Origin: Bifidobacterium breve | GTDB lineage: Bacteria; Actinomycetota; Thermoleophilia; Solirubrobacterales; Solirubrobacteraceae | NCBI GenBank assembly: GCA_945878865.1 | Contig: CAMCUD010000002.1 | Location: forward strand, 186,001-250,000 | Reading direction: 5' to 3' | Length of the DNA: 64,000 bases | Part shown: one piece after another, positions 42,698-51,254 of the stretch | How positions within the stretch are numbered: the stretch's first letter is position 1 | Layout of the letters: every line of letters begins with the position of its first letter | Notes under the pieces: generated by a model | What the model was told of the DNA's origin: nothing | The model's database searches: none | Seen by the model: only the letters and a program-made list of their open reading frames with translations | Translations under genes and position numbers: made by a program

Positions 42698-43189
42698 TCA
42701 GGGCCCGTCGGGGCCCGTGAGGAGCCCGACCGCGAACTCCGCCTCGAACGCCAGGCGCTGAGGGAGCGCGTCGAGCGTGAACCAGCCGGCCTCAGCCAGC
42801 TCCGTGGCCTGCAGCTCGACGTCCCCGCCCGGCCAGTCGCCGACGAGCACGCTGACCGTGTCGCGCTTGTGCAGCGCCTCGCTGTAGATCTCGCCCAGCG
42901 GCTCCCACGACGTGACGTCGACACCGACCTCCTCGAGGACCTCGCGCGTGGCCGTCAACGCAGGGTCCTCGTCGGCGTGGCGCCCGCCGCCGGGCAGACC
43001 CCACGCGTCGCGGTCCCCGTAGGTGTGGCGGACGAGCAGGATGCGGCCGTCATCGTCGCGGAGGACGACCTTCACCCCGAAGACCTCCGGCCGGCGCACG
43101 AACCAGTACCCGCGCGCCAGGTGGTGGCCGTAGCGGTAGGCGACCCGGACGACGGGGGTGGGCAGCGCGGGGAGTCCGGGCAGCTTCAC
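42698..43189 (-). CDS. Nudix hydrolase
   Basis: A 163-residue pyrophosphohydrolase. The Nudix box GGGRHADEDPALTATREVLEEVGV matches GX5EX7REUXEEXGU exactly. The N-terminal strand (GVKVVLRDDDGRILLVRHTYGDRDAWGLPGG) is standard. The substrate is unknown. GTG 43189 overlaps the fpg stop (GTGA); a joint function with Fpg in oxidised-nucleotide control is plausible, because Nudix enzymes of the MutT type clean the nucleotide pool, but the substrate is not proven by sequence. Confidence 0.93.
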   Translation of the reverse strand: MKLPGLPALPTPVVRVAYRYGHHLARGYWFVRRPEVFGVKVVLRDDDGRILLVRHTYGDRDAWGLPGGGRHADEDPALTATREVLEEVGVDVTSWEPLGEIYSEALHKRDTVSVLVGDWPGGDVELQATELAEAGWFTLDALPQRLAFEAEFAVGLLTGPDGP

Positions 43190-44016
43190 CGCTGCTCCTC
43201 CGGGCACCACCACGTGGTGCGGCCGCCGACCTTCCCGCGCACGAGCGGCGCGCCGCACCGCGGGCAGTGCCCGTCGCGGTGACGGTGCTCGATGAGGCGG
43301 CCGGTGTGCACGCCGCCGAGGCGGATCGCGTCTCGGGTGGTCGCGCGGATCGCGCGGCGCAGGCGGTCGAGTTCCTCGGCGTCCAGTGACCCGGCGGGGC
43401 GCACGGGCGAGAGCTCGGCCCGCCACAGCGCCTCGTCGGCGAGCAGGTTGCCGACGCCCGCGAGCACCGACTGATCCATGATCCGCGCCTTCAGCGGCGC
43501 GTCGCCCTGACCGACGCGCTCGCGGAACGCCTTCGCCGTGATCTCCGCGGCGTCGGGCCCGAGGTGCGAGAGGTCGGGGTTCAGCACCGCGCGGCCCAGG
43601 CGGCGCTTGTCGAACAGGATCAGGCGGCCGCCATCGGCGAACTCCACGGTGAACCGCGCCCACGCCGGGTCCCCGGAGAGTCGCGGGTCCGGGTGGCCGC
43701 CCGCCTCTTCGGCCTCGCGTGCCTCGACGGCGGAAAGCGGGTCGCCTGCGTGGGCGCCGTCCACGAGGATGCGCCCGGCCATCCCGAGGTGCAAGCCCAG
43801 CGATGGGCCGTCGCCCTCGTCGGTCTCCAGCCACATCGACTTCCCGATGCGGTTGGCGGCGGTGAGCGTGCGCCCCGTCAGCGCGTCGGCGAGCTCGCCA
43901 GGCTGGTGCGGACGGCAGACGTACGTGTCGCGATCGTCGACCTCGGCGATCTCACGGGTCAGCGCGCTGCGCTCGATGAGCGCGCGCGCGGCTTCGACTT
44001 CAGGCAGCTCGGGCAT
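43186..44016 (-). CDS. mutM: Formamidopyrimidine-DNA glycosylase (Fpg/Nei family)
   Basis: A 276-residue base-excision repair enzyme. It begins MPELPEVE, giving the catalytic N-terminal proline at position 2 and glutamate at 3. The beta-sandwich, the lysine in LFDKRRLGRAVL and the H2TH region (QSVLAGVGNLLADEALWRAELSP) follow. The C-terminal zinc finger CPRCGAPLVRGKVGGRTTWWCPEEQ has only three cysteines; the fourth is replaced by glutamate (CPEEQ rather than CPxCQ), which may weaken zinc binding. The invariant GGRTTWWC arginine is kept. ATG 44016 is fixed by the proline. It is coupled to the Nudix gene and divergent from DUF4126. Confidence 0.94.
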   Translation of the reverse strand: MPELPEVEAARALIERSALTREIAEVDDRDTYVCRPHQPGELADALTGRTLTAANRIGKSMWLETDEGDGPSLGLHLGMAGRILVDGAHAGDPLSAVEAREAEEAGGHPDPRLSGDPAWARFTVEFADGGRLILFDKRRLGRAVLNPDLSHLGPDAAEITAKAFRERVGQGDAPLKARIMDQSVLAGVGNLLADEALWRAELSPVRPAGSLDAEELDRLRRAIRATTRDAIRLGGVHTGRLIEHRHRDGHCPRCGAPLVRGKVGGRTTWWCPEEQR

Positions 44017-44046
44017 CCCCGCTGGACGGTACCGTGGCGGCCTGCC

Positions 44047-44619
44047 GTGGAGGATCTGACCGCCTACGCCACCGCCCTCGGCGTCTCCGCCGCCGCGGGG
44101 CTGAACGCCTGGATTCCCCTGCTCATGGTCGGGCTGCTCGCCCGCTTCACGGGGCTGGTCGATCTGCCCGACGGCTGGGACCTGCTCGAGCAGACGTGGG
44201 TCCTCGCGCTCCTCACCGTCATCGGCGTCGCAGACTTCGTCGGCGACAAGGTGCCCACGATCGACCACGTCCTGCACGCCGCCGGGACGGTGATCGCGCC
44301 GGTCGCCGGGACGATCGCCGCGCTTGCGGCGGCCGGAGGCGACGGGTCACCGGTCGTCGTCGCGCTGCTGGCGATCTTCACCGCGGAGTTCACGCACGGA
44401 TCGCGGGCGCTGCTGCGGCCGGCATCGACGGTCGGGACGGGCGGTCTCGCAACGCCGGGCGTGTCTGCCGCGGAGGATCTCGGGTCGGTCGGGCTGAGCG
44501 TCGTCGCGCTCGCGGCGCCGTTCCTCGCCGCGCTCGCCGTGCTCGGCGCGATGGTCGGGGTCGGGTTCGGCGGGCGGGCCCTGTGGCGCCGCCGGGTCGC
44601 GCGTCGCGACCCGTCCTGA
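44047..44619 (+). CDS. DUF4126-family membrane protein
   Basis: A 190-residue membrane protein. The N-terminus (YATALGVSAAAGLNAWIPLLMVGLLARFTG) and VIGVADFVGDKVPTIDHVLHAAGTVIAPVAG carry the DUF4126 signature; about five hydrophobic segments follow. Function is unknown. GTG 44047 is chosen because translation from it gives the conserved opening. A palindromic GGTACC/TACCGT element (44028-44037) sits between this gene and the divergent mutM and could serve as a -10 region in both directions. Confidence 0.87.
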   Translation: MEDLTAYATALGVSAAAGLNAWIPLLMVGLLARFTGLVDLPDGWDLLEQTWVLALLTVIGVADFVGDKVPTIDHVLHAAGTVIAPVAGTIAALAAAGGDGSPVVVALLAIFTAEFTHGSRALLRPASTVGTGGLATPGVSAAEDLGSVGLSVVALAAPFLAALAVLGAMVGVGFGGRALWRRRVARRDPS

Positions 44620-44650
44620 CCGCGGCCCAGCCGGATGCCGGGGTGACACC

Positions 44651-45997
44651 TCAGGCGGAGAACCGGGCGATCACGTCGTTCATCGGCAGGTCGGCGACGG
44701 TGATGGGGAACGGTCCGGGGATCGTGAACGTCCGCAGCGGCGCGTCGCTCTGCGCCATGCTCAGGCCGCTCAGCGACAGCGGCCCGTCGGGAATCGGCAG
44801 GTTCAGCGTCATCGCCCCGAGCGCCCCGCGCAGCGCGCTGTTCAGTCCGCCCGCCAGACTCCCGCCAGCGAAGGCGTCGGTCAGCGCGATCGCGAGGGTG
44901 AGCAGCGGGGAGACGAACACCCCGCCGACGTAGACCCACCACGCCACCCAGATGTCGAGGCTGGTCGCGGCCGACGCGCTTACGGTGAGCGAGAGGCGTC
45001 GGTCAGACCCCGAGGGCGCCACCGAGCCGCCGGCGCCGAGAGTGAAGCTCCCGGTGAATCCGAACGCGCCGGTCGGGTGCGTCCCGTCGAGCGAGACGAA
45101 GATCTGCAGCATGCCGGCCGCGTCGACGCCCGCTCGGACGCTGGTGATGTTCGGGGTGATGCCGAGCGTCGACCCCGCGCCGAACGGCGCGCTGCCGAGC
45201 CACAGGCACGGGTGCGAGCTGATGAACCCGCTGTTGGAAAGGCCGAACCCGGCGCGCACCACGGGCCGGACGACGTCGCGCAGCAGGCAGGAGTTGCTGA
45301 CGATGACCGCCGCGAGATCCCCCGGCGTACCGCGCTGGATCCGCGAGCGCGTGATCGCCGCAGGGTTCCCGGGGCTGCCGCCGAGCGTCATGAGGAACCG
45401 CAGCTCCGTGCCCGACGCCGACGTCCGCACATCCGTCACCGGGGGGCGGGGGAGCCGACCCAGGCGCACCGTGTTCGGCAGCAGGAGGTTCAGGGCGTTC
45501 TCCAGGCTGTCCTCGGTGCCGCGGTAGAGCTCGCGCCGCGCGTTCTCCACGGTCTGCGTCCCGAAGATCCGCAGCGCCGCGAGGTACGCCTGGATGGCCG
45601 GGAACTGCTCGAGCGTGCCGGACGGGATCGTGACCTGGGCGGCGTCGGTCGGGAAGTCGATCTGCAGCTGTGTGCCGCTCCCGGACGGGCGTCCGGTCAC
45701 CGACACGCTGACGCTGAACGTGCCGCTGCCCGCGTCGAAGATCCGGCCGCCGGTCGGCGGGTAGCGCGGCCAGGACAGCGTGGTCGTCGCGGTGACGGTC
45801 GTCGTCACGCTCCCGTCGGGGGCGAGCGTGATCGACGCGAGCTGCACGGAGCCGCCGACGGACAGGTCACCCCAGCCGTTGACGTGGAACGTCTGCGTCG
45901 TTGCGGGCCGGTTGACGGCCGCGCGGACGAGGTCGCTGAGCTTGGCGATGTCGATGGCGATGACGACGTCGAAGCCGCCGTGGTCCTGGACGCCCAT
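44651..45997 (-). CDS. Unrecognised beta-rich protein, second gene of a two-gene unit
   Basis: A 448-residue protein I do not recognise. It begins MGVQDHGGFDVVIAIDIAKLSDLVRAAV and continues with alternating strands rich in Thr/Ser/Gly and few charged residues (SVTTTVTATTTLSWPRYPPTGG, TFSVSVSVTGRPSGSGTQLQIDFPT). A helical section near 150-175 and two cysteine-bearing segments follow. There is no signal peptide. The opening and repeated two-layer pattern recall TULIP/P47-like lipid-binding proteins, which is a guess. It starts 3 bp after the stop of the upstream unknown gene, so the two are cotranscribed. Confidence 0.7.
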   Translation of the reverse strand: MGVQDHGGFDVVIAIDIAKLSDLVRAAVNRPATTQTFHVNGWGDLSVGGSVQLASITLAPDGSVTTTVTATTTLSWPRYPPTGGRIFDAGSGTFSVSVSVTGRPSGSGTQLQIDFPTDAAQVTIPSGTLEQFPAIQAYLAALRIFGTQTVENARRELYRGTEDSLENALNLLLPNTVRLGRLPRPPVTDVRTSASGTELRFLMTLGGSPGNPAAITRSRIQRGTPGDLAAVIVSNSCLLRDVVRPVVRAGFGLSNSGFISSHPCLWLGSAPFGAGSTLGITPNITSVRAGVDAAGMLQIFVSLDGTHPTGAFGFTGSFTLGAGGSVAPSGSDRRLSLTVSASAATSLDIWVAWWVYVGGVFVSPLLTLAIALTDAFAGGSLAGGLNSALRGALGAMTLNLPIPDGPLSLSGLSMAQSDAPLRTFTIPGPFPITVADLPMNDVIARFSA

Positions 45998-46000
45998 GGC

Positions 46001-46693
46001 TCAGGCCCTCGGCTGGAACGGGATGGACGCGAGGATGCTCGCGTCGACCTGGAGCTGCGCCGGCGTGGTGAACCGCACCCGGCCTGCGGCGTCGTCGAGC
46101 GCCGCGAGCACGTCGTTGACGACGGATGCACGTGCCGCCGCAGTGGTCCCACCCGGGAGTGCCGTCTGCGCGGCCTCGGTGAGAATCGCCAGCGGGTTCG
46201 TCGTGAACTCGGCGCTGCGCGACGGGTTCGCCGCGACGATGTCCATCGCGGCGGTCAGCAGCGCGATGGACTGGCCCTGCGCGCCGAAGACGACGCCGTC
46301 GAGGTTCGGGATCTGCTTGACGGCGCCGAAGCCCAGCGCGACCTCGCGGACCCGGCCCTTGAGCTCTGCGCGCAGCGCGCTCGGCTCCTTCGGGATGAGC
46401 TCCTCCGGCACGTCGAGGGCCTTCAGCGCGGCGTTCGGGTCGTTGACGAGCAGCTCAGCGAGGTCGCGGTCCTCGGCGACCCGGCGGACGATCTCCTCCC
46501 GGCGCTTCTGGAGATGGTCGGCGAGCTTGCGCGCGTTCGGGTCGTCGACCTCCAGCGCCTTCAGCGCCCGGGCAGGCGCAGGGCCCTTGTCGAACCGCAG
46601 CGTGAGGGTGCCCGGCGGCTGCGCGACGGGCTCGCGCAGCAGCTCTCCCAGCTGCTTGCGCTCCTTGGGGGACGGGCGCTTGGGCGTGGGCAT
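46001..46693 (-). CDS. Unrecognised helical protein, first gene of a two-gene unit
   Basis: A 230-residue soluble protein of unknown function. The N-terminus is basic and Pro-rich (MPTPKRPSPKERKQLGELL); helical sections follow (ARKLADHLQKRREEIVRRVAEDRDLAELLVNDPNAALKAL), reminiscent of extracellular-targeting leader-like repeats but without a signal peptide. I chose ATG 46693; TTG 46705 is possible. The partner gene begins 3 bp after its stop. Neither gene has a neighbour that explains its role; together they may form an exported or self-assembling pair. Confidence 0.7.
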   Translation of the reverse strand: MPTPKRPSPKERKQLGELLREPVAQPPGTLTLRFDKGPAPARALKALEVDDPNARKLADHLQKRREEIVRRVAEDRDLAELLVNDPNAALKALDVPEELIPKEPSALRAELKGRVREVALGFGAVKQIPNLDGVVFGAQGQSIALLTAAMDIVAANPSRSAEFTTNPLAILTEAAQTALPGGTTAAARASVVNDVLAALDDAAGRVRFTTPAQLQVDASILASIPFQPRA

Positions 46694-46756
46694 GGCGCGA
46701 GCCAATCAGAGGCGCACGCCCCGCGCCAAACCGCTGGAAAGCGGCGGACAGAAAGA

Positions 46757-46786
46757 GGCGCCGGCGGTCTGTCGACCGCCGGCGCC
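46757..46786 (-). terminator. Terminator of the sucC-sucD-ferredoxin operon
   Basis: GGCGCCGGCGGTC (46757-46769) and GACCGCCGGCGCC (46774-46786) form a perfect 13-bp stem with a 4-nt loop. On the minus strand it follows the ferredoxin stop by 6 nt and is followed by a T-rich TCTTTCTGT tail. Confidence 0.85.
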
Positions 46787-46792
46787 GGACGG

Positions 46793-47029
46793 CTACAGCG
46801 CCGCGCCCCCGTCGTAGAGCTTCGTCACGGTGACGTTGCCGGGGGAGACGTCGTAGCAGAGCTTGCACAGCACGCACTCGTCGATGTTCTTCTCGACGAT
46901 GTCGACGCCCGACTCGGTGCCCTTGTAGATGTTCACCGGGCAGACCTCGTCGAGCTTCGCGCCGACGGCGGGATCGCCCGCGACGCTGTCATCGACCTCG
47001 ATGCCGATGAAGATGGCGTCCTTCTTCAT
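46793..47029 (-). CDS. Small [4Fe-4S] ferredoxin-like protein coupled to sucD
   Basis: A 78-residue iron-sulfur protein. Four cysteines fit one [4Fe-4S] cluster: VCPVNIY near residue 30 and the CxxCxxC motif ECVLCKLCYDV near residue 52. This pattern resembles FixX-like ferredoxins. ATG 47029 overlaps the sucD stop by four bases (ATGA), so it is translated with sucC and sucD. The partner could be a ferredoxin-dependent 2-oxoglutarate oxidoreductase, the enzyme that makes succinyl-CoA, although no such gene is in this window. Confidence 0.85.
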   Translation of the reverse strand: MKKDAIFIGIEVDDSVAGDPAVGAKLDEVCPVNIYKGTESGVDIVEKNIDECVLCKLCYDVSPGNVTVTKLYDGGAAL

Positions 47030-47952
47030 GCCGCGCTCCTCTCGGCGATCTTCTGCTTGACCAGGTCGGGGATCTCGTCGATCCGCTGCACCACCGGGAT
47101 GCCGGCCGCCTCGAGGCGGGCGATCTTCTCGGTGGCGGAGTCTTCCTTGCCCTCGACGATCGTGCCGGCGTGCCCGAAGGACATGCCCTGCATCTCCTCG
47201 TCGTCCATGAACTTGCCGGCCATGAACGCGATGATCGGCAGGCGGGAGTTGTTCTCCTTGACCCACTCCGAGAGCTGGGCCTCCATGCGGCCGCCCGGCT
47301 CGGTGTAGATGACGATGGCCTCGGTCTGCTCGTCGGCCTCGAAGTACGGCATGAGCTCGGCGTACGTCGAGCCGATGATCGCGTCGCCGCCGATCGAGAC
47401 CGCGGTCGAGACGCCGAGGCCGGCGGCCGTCAGCGTCGAGGAGATCTCGGTCGTCATGCCACCCGAGCGGCTCATCACGCCGACGCTGCCCGGCTGGTAG
47501 GCCTGCGCGGCGTTCTTCGCCGGCCCGCCGATGCCGCCCATCTTCGCCACGCCCGGCACGATGAGGCCGAGGCAGTTCGGGCCGATGATGCGCGCGCCGA
47601 CGTTGTCGGCGTACTCGACCATCGCGGCGACGTCACGGCGCGGGATGCGCTCGGTGACGATGACGATCGTCTTGATGCCCGCGGCGAGCGCCTCGATGAC
47701 GGCGTCCTTCGTCCCGGCCGGCGGCACGGTGACGACCGAGCCGTCGGGCACCTGGCCGCCGTTGTGCTCGATGACCTGCTCGATGGTGTCGAACACCGGC
47801 ACGCCGTGGACCTCACGGCCCTTGCGGCCCGGCGTGACGCCGCCGACGATCTTCGAGCCGTAGTCCAGGCACTCTCTCGTGAGATTCACCGCTTCACGGC
47901 CGGTGATGCCCTGGATGATGAACGTGGTGTTCTCGTTGATGAGAATCGACAT
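47026..47952 (-). CDS. sucD: Succinate--CoA ligase alpha subunit (divergent)
   Basis: A 308-residue CoA-binding subunit. The Rossmann CoA site (NTTFIIQGITGREAVNLTRECLDYGSKIVGGVTPGRKG), the central NCLGLIVPG section and the phosphohistidine loop (SFGHAGTIVEGK) are present. Typical SucD reads RMGHAGAIISGGKGTA at that loop; here the sequence after the histidine differs and the MSRSGGMTTEIS segment is unlike canonical SRSGTLTYE, so it could be a related acyl-CoA ligase such as malate--CoA ligase. It is flanked by sucC immediately upstream and the ferredoxin downstream. Confidence 0.88.
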   Translation of the reverse strand: MSILINENTTFIIQGITGREAVNLTRECLDYGSKIVGGVTPGRKGREVHGVPVFDTIEQVIEHNGGQVPDGSVVTVPPAGTKDAVIEALAAGIKTIVIVTERIPRRDVAAMVEYADNVGARIIGPNCLGLIVPGVAKMGGIGGPAKNAAQAYQPGSVGVMSRSGGMTTEISSTLTAAGLGVSTAVSIGGDAIIGSTYAELMPYFEADEQTEAIVIYTEPGGRMEAQLSEWVKENNSRLPIIAFMAGKFMDDEEMQGMSFGHAGTIVEGKEDSATEKIARLEAAGIPVVQRIDEIPDLVKQKIAERSAA

Positions 47953-49170
47953 CTAGGCCGCCTCCCCCTGAATCTTGGCGACCGCGCGGCCGGCCGCGTC
48001 CCACAGGGACACGGAGCGGTCGCAGTACTCGATGCCGTACTTGTCGAGGATCTTGAAGCCCTCTTCCTCCCAGGCGCCCGGGATGCGGAAGATCGCGATG
48101 GTCTCGCCCGGGTCCTTGCCCAGCTCGAGGCAGGCCTTGATGACGCCGCGCGCGACGATGTCGACGCGGGTGTTGGAGACGATCGACATCATCACCGCGA
48201 TCTTCTCCACGCCGTCCTTCTGGAGGACCTCCTTGGCCAGGCCGCAGGCCTTGGCGACCGACGGGTTGCCGCCGATCTCGGAGTAGTTGGCCGGCTTGCC
48301 GCCCTGCTGGCGGACCGCGTCGGTCAGCGTCAGCGAGCCGCCGCCTGCACCGATGACCAGGCCGATGTTGCCGTGGAAGCCGGTGTCCTTGCCCTGGATG
48401 ACACCGCGGTGATCCGCGGAGTCGATGGCCTTGACGGCAGCCTCGAACGGGGTCGGCTCGTGGCCCTCGCGGGTGCCCTCGTCGTCGCCGATGCCCAGCG
48501 CCTTGATGAGCGCCTTCTGGCGCGGCATGCCCTCGTTCTCCATCTCCATGTGCGCGTCGAGCGCCACGAAGGAGCCGTCGTGCAGCTCGGCGAGCGGGTT
48601 GATCTCCGCCAGGAGCATGTCGTTCTCGAGGAACAGGCGGGCGAGGCGCGCGAGCACGGGCGTCGCACGCTGCAGCGCCTTGCCGGTCACGCCGGCGTCG
48701 GCGATGCACTGCTTGGCCTGGTAGTCGTTGAACGGCTCGAGCGGCGAGAAGTGGCGACGCCCGACGTGATCGGGGTGCTCCTCGGCGACCTGCTCGATGT
48801 CGATGCCGCCCATGTCGCTGAAGAGCATCAGGGGCTTCTTCGCGCTGCCGTCCCAGACGACGCCCGCGTAGTACTCCTGCTTGACCTCAGCCTTCGGGTC
48901 GACGAGGACGCCGCGGGGCCAGTGCCCGTTGATCTCGAGCTTGAGGATGTCCGCGGCGTGTTGGGCGGCCTCGTCGGGCGTGTCGGCGAACTTCACGCCG
49001 CCCGCCTTCATCCGTCCGCCCGTCAGCACCTGGGACTTGATGACCGTGGGCCCGCCGATCCGCTCGGCGATCGTCTTGGCCTCGGCCGCATCGGTGGTGA
49101 ACCCGTAGTCAGTTACCGGGATGCCCGCGCGCTTGACGATCTCGCGGGCCTCGTATTCGAAGAAGCGCAT
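47953..49170 (-). CDS. sucC: Succinate--CoA ligase beta subunit (ATP-grasp)
   Basis: A 405-residue ATP-grasp subunit of the CoA ligase. The opening MRFFEYEAREIVKRAGIPVTDYG, the nucleotide-binding GPTVIKSQVLTGGRMKAGGVKFADT, LLAEINPLAELHDGSFVALDAHMEMEN (metal ligands), and GNIGLVIGAGGGSLTLTDAV are family landmarks. ATG 49170 is fixed by the conserved N-terminus; no ribosome-binding site is evident and TACCGT lies 10 nt upstream. It is the first gene of the operon; the stop is adjacent to the sucD start. It is divergent from a glycosidase, sharing an inverted repeat. Confidence 0.92.
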   Translation of the reverse strand: MRFFEYEAREIVKRAGIPVTDYGFTTDAAEAKTIAERIGGPTVIKSQVLTGGRMKAGGVKFADTPDEAAQHAADILKLEINGHWPRGVLVDPKAEVKQEYYAGVVWDGSAKKPLMLFSDMGGIDIEQVAEEHPDHVGRRHFSPLEPFNDYQAKQCIADAGVTGKALQRATPVLARLARLFLENDMLLAEINPLAELHDGSFVALDAHMEMENEGMPRQKALIKALGIGDDEGTREGHEPTPFEAAVKAIDSADHRGVIQGKDTGFHGNIGLVIGAGGGSLTLTDAVRQQGGKPANYSEIGGNPSVAKACGLAKEVLQKDGVEKIAVMMSIVSNTRVDIVARGVIKACLELGKDPGETIAIFRIPGAWEEEGFKILDKYGIEYCDRSVSLWDAAGRAVAKIQGEAA

Positions 49171-49190
49171 GCGGCGCGAAACGGTAACGA

Positions 49191-49216
49191 ACCGGACCGG
49201 TTTGCGGCGGTCCGGT
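49191..49216. repeat. Perfect inverted repeat between sucC and the divergent glycosidase gene
   Basis: ACCGGACCG (49191-49199) and CGGTCCGGT (49208-49216) are perfect reverse complements separated by 8 nt. The dyad lies 21 nt from sucC and 23 nt from the GH-A gene, the position of an operator acting on both promoters. Confidence 0.55.
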
Positions 49217-49238
49217 CGTGTGGCATCCTGCAGGGTGG

Positions 49239-51224
49239 ATGCGCAGGCGTTGTTCACCTTTTGCGGGGATGGTCCTCGGGCTGCTCCTCGCGGTGACAAT
49301 CGCGGCGCCCGCGCGGGGCTCTGACTTCGGCCTGAACATCCAGAGTCTCGTCAACTGGGACACGCTCTGGGGGCAGCCGTCGGCGTCCCTGCCCTGGGAG
49401 CCCTACCTCGACGCGATGCGCCGCGACGGCATGACGGTCGCCCGCACCGACGCGGCGTGGTCGGCGGCCCAGCCGGGCGGGGCGGGGACGGCATACGACT
49501 GGACCCTGCACGACCGCATCGCCGGCAACCTCGCCCGGGCCGGATTGCGGTGGCTGCCCGTCGTCGACCTCACGCCGGCGTGGGCGGCGGCGCCCGTCAA
49601 CCAGCCACCCGGGTGCGAGGGCGTCATCGCGCGCTACCTCCCGCCGGCGCCAGGTCGATTCGACGACTTCGCCGCCTACGCGGCCGCGCTCGCCGCGCGG
49701 TACGGCGCGAACGGCACGTTCTGGAGCGCGCACCCCGAGCTGCCGAAGCTCCCGATCACCCAGTACGAGGTCTGGAACGAGCCGAACGTCGACGCGTACT
49801 GGAACAACGACCCGAATCCCGCGAGCTACAGGGCCCTGTACGACAAGACGCGCGCCGCGATCCGCGCGCAGGACCCGGCCGCCCGCGTGCTGGTGGGCGG
49901 CGTGGTCTGGGGCGGCACGGTGCACTGCGCCGCGAACACGCCCAACGCGGCATCGTGGCTGCAGCGGCTTGCCTCCCAGCCCGGCTGGGAGACCGACGGT
50001 GTGGCGATGCACCCCTATGGCGCGTCGGCCGCGGGGGTCGTGGCGAATGTGCGTGAGCTGCGCCGCGGGTTGGCCGCCGCCGGGCGTCCGGACGTCCCGC
50101 TCGAGCAGACGGAGATCGGCTGGGCGCTCCAGCCGGCCGACGCGCCGCCGACGAGCCAGGCCGTCGTCTCGGGCCGATGGTTCACCCCGAGCCAACGGGC
50201 GGGCGCATACGCGCTGGTCACCGACGTCCTGCGGGCCGCCGACTGCCCGGGCACCGACTTCATCGGGTACGCGGCCGTGGAGCGCGAGCGCAACGGCGTG
50301 GGGGAGAACCCGCTCGGCCTCCCGGTCTTCGACTTCATCGAGCACTGGATGGGCGTCTACGGCTTCGGCGCAGGCGCCGGAACGACCGCGGCCCCGACGG
50401 ACACGAGCCGGGCGTTCGCGGCGGCGATCGCGCGCGACGCCGCCGGCCGCAACGCGCCGCGCGACCTGCGTGTGTGCGGCGCGCCAGAGGGTGGCCGGGT
50501 GCTCGCGCTCGACCTCACGGTCGCCCCTGCGGCACAGACCGGCTGCTGGGACGCGACGGTCGGCTACCTCGGCTACCCCGTCGCCGACGCCGAGCTGCGC
50601 GGAACGTCGGCGATCGGCACGCTGACCGGGACGCCGGGCCTCGACCCCGTATTCACCACGCGCGACGGGACGGCCACCTTCTGCGCCACGCAGCTGGGCG
50701 ACCTCGCGGTGCGCGCACAGCTGGGGGGCTGGAGCTTCAACCCCGATCTCGTCCCGCCGGTCGCCCGCTCACCGGAGGTCGGCGTGCAGGTCGCCAGCCT
50801 CCCGGTGCTGCGTGCGGGCGGCGATCCCGGACCGCCGGCGCCTCCGACGCCCGCGTGTGTGCTGAACCGCCTCGACCTCCCGCGCCAGAAGCTGTCCACG
50901 GTGGTCAAGCGCCGGCGTGTCGCGACCGTTGTGCGGCTCGCCAACCTCGCGCCGACCGGTCCGTGCCAGACGACGCTCACCGTCTCGATCCCGGTCAAGA
51001 CGAAGAAGAAGGGCAAGAAGACGAAGATCAGCGAAGCCCTGCTGGGCACGGCGACGGCGACGATCGGCGCCACGACGCCCCAGCAGGTCGCGATCCGCCT
51101 GACGTCGGCCGGGCGCAAGCGCCTCAAGCGCGAGCGCGCCGTGACCGCGACCGTCCGCATCGGCCTGCCTCAGGCACTCCCGGGGGCACAGGCCTACGCG
51201 CGCCAACTCCGCCTGCGCCGGTAG
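49239..51224 (+). CDS. Exported clan GH-A glycoside hydrolase
   Basis: A 661-residue secreted enzyme. Signal peptide: MRRRCSPFAGMVLGLLLAV ending APARG-S. The TIM-barrel holds the acid/base glutamate in ITQYEVWNEPNVDAYW and the nucleophile candidate glutamate in VPLEQTEIGWAL, both typical of clan GH-A (GH39/GH5-like). After about residue 420 the protein has a beta-rich region and a Lys-rich C-terminus (VKTKKKGKKTKISEALL). ATG 49239 follows AGGGTGG; GTG 49218 is an upstream alternative. The sugar substrate is unknown; polymers of plant or bacterial origin are possible. Confidence 0.88.
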   Translation: MRRRCSPFAGMVLGLLLAVTIAAPARGSDFGLNIQSLVNWDTLWGQPSASLPWEPYLDAMRRDGMTVARTDAAWSAAQPGGAGTAYDWTLHDRIAGNLARAGLRWLPVVDLTPAWAAAPVNQPPGCEGVIARYLPPAPGRFDDFAAYAAALAARYGANGTFWSAHPELPKLPITQYEVWNEPNVDAYWNNDPNPASYRALYDKTRAAIRAQDPAARVLVGGVVWGGTVHCAANTPNAASWLQRLASQPGWETDGVAMHPYGASAAGVVANVRELRRGLAAAGRPDVPLEQTEIGWALQPADAPPTSQAVVSGRWFTPSQRAGAYALVTDVLRAADCPGTDFIGYAAVERERNGVGENPLGLPVFDFIEHWMGVYGFGAGAGTTAAPTDTSRAFAAAIARDAAGRNAPRDLRVCGAPEGGRVLALDLTVAPAAQTGCWDATVGYLGYPVADAELRGTSAIGTLTGTPGLDPVFTTRDGTATFCATQLGDLAVRAQLGGWSFNPDLVPPVARSPEVGVQVASLPVLRAGGDPGPPAPPTPACVLNRLDLPRQKLSTVVKRRRVATVVRLANLAPTGPCQTTLTVSIPVKTKKKGKKTKISEALLGTATATIGATTPQQVAIRLTSAGRKRLKRERAVTATVRIGLPQALPGAQAYARQLRLRR

Positions 51225-51254
51225 ACCGGACGGCCGGCCGGGTACCGCAAGAAC

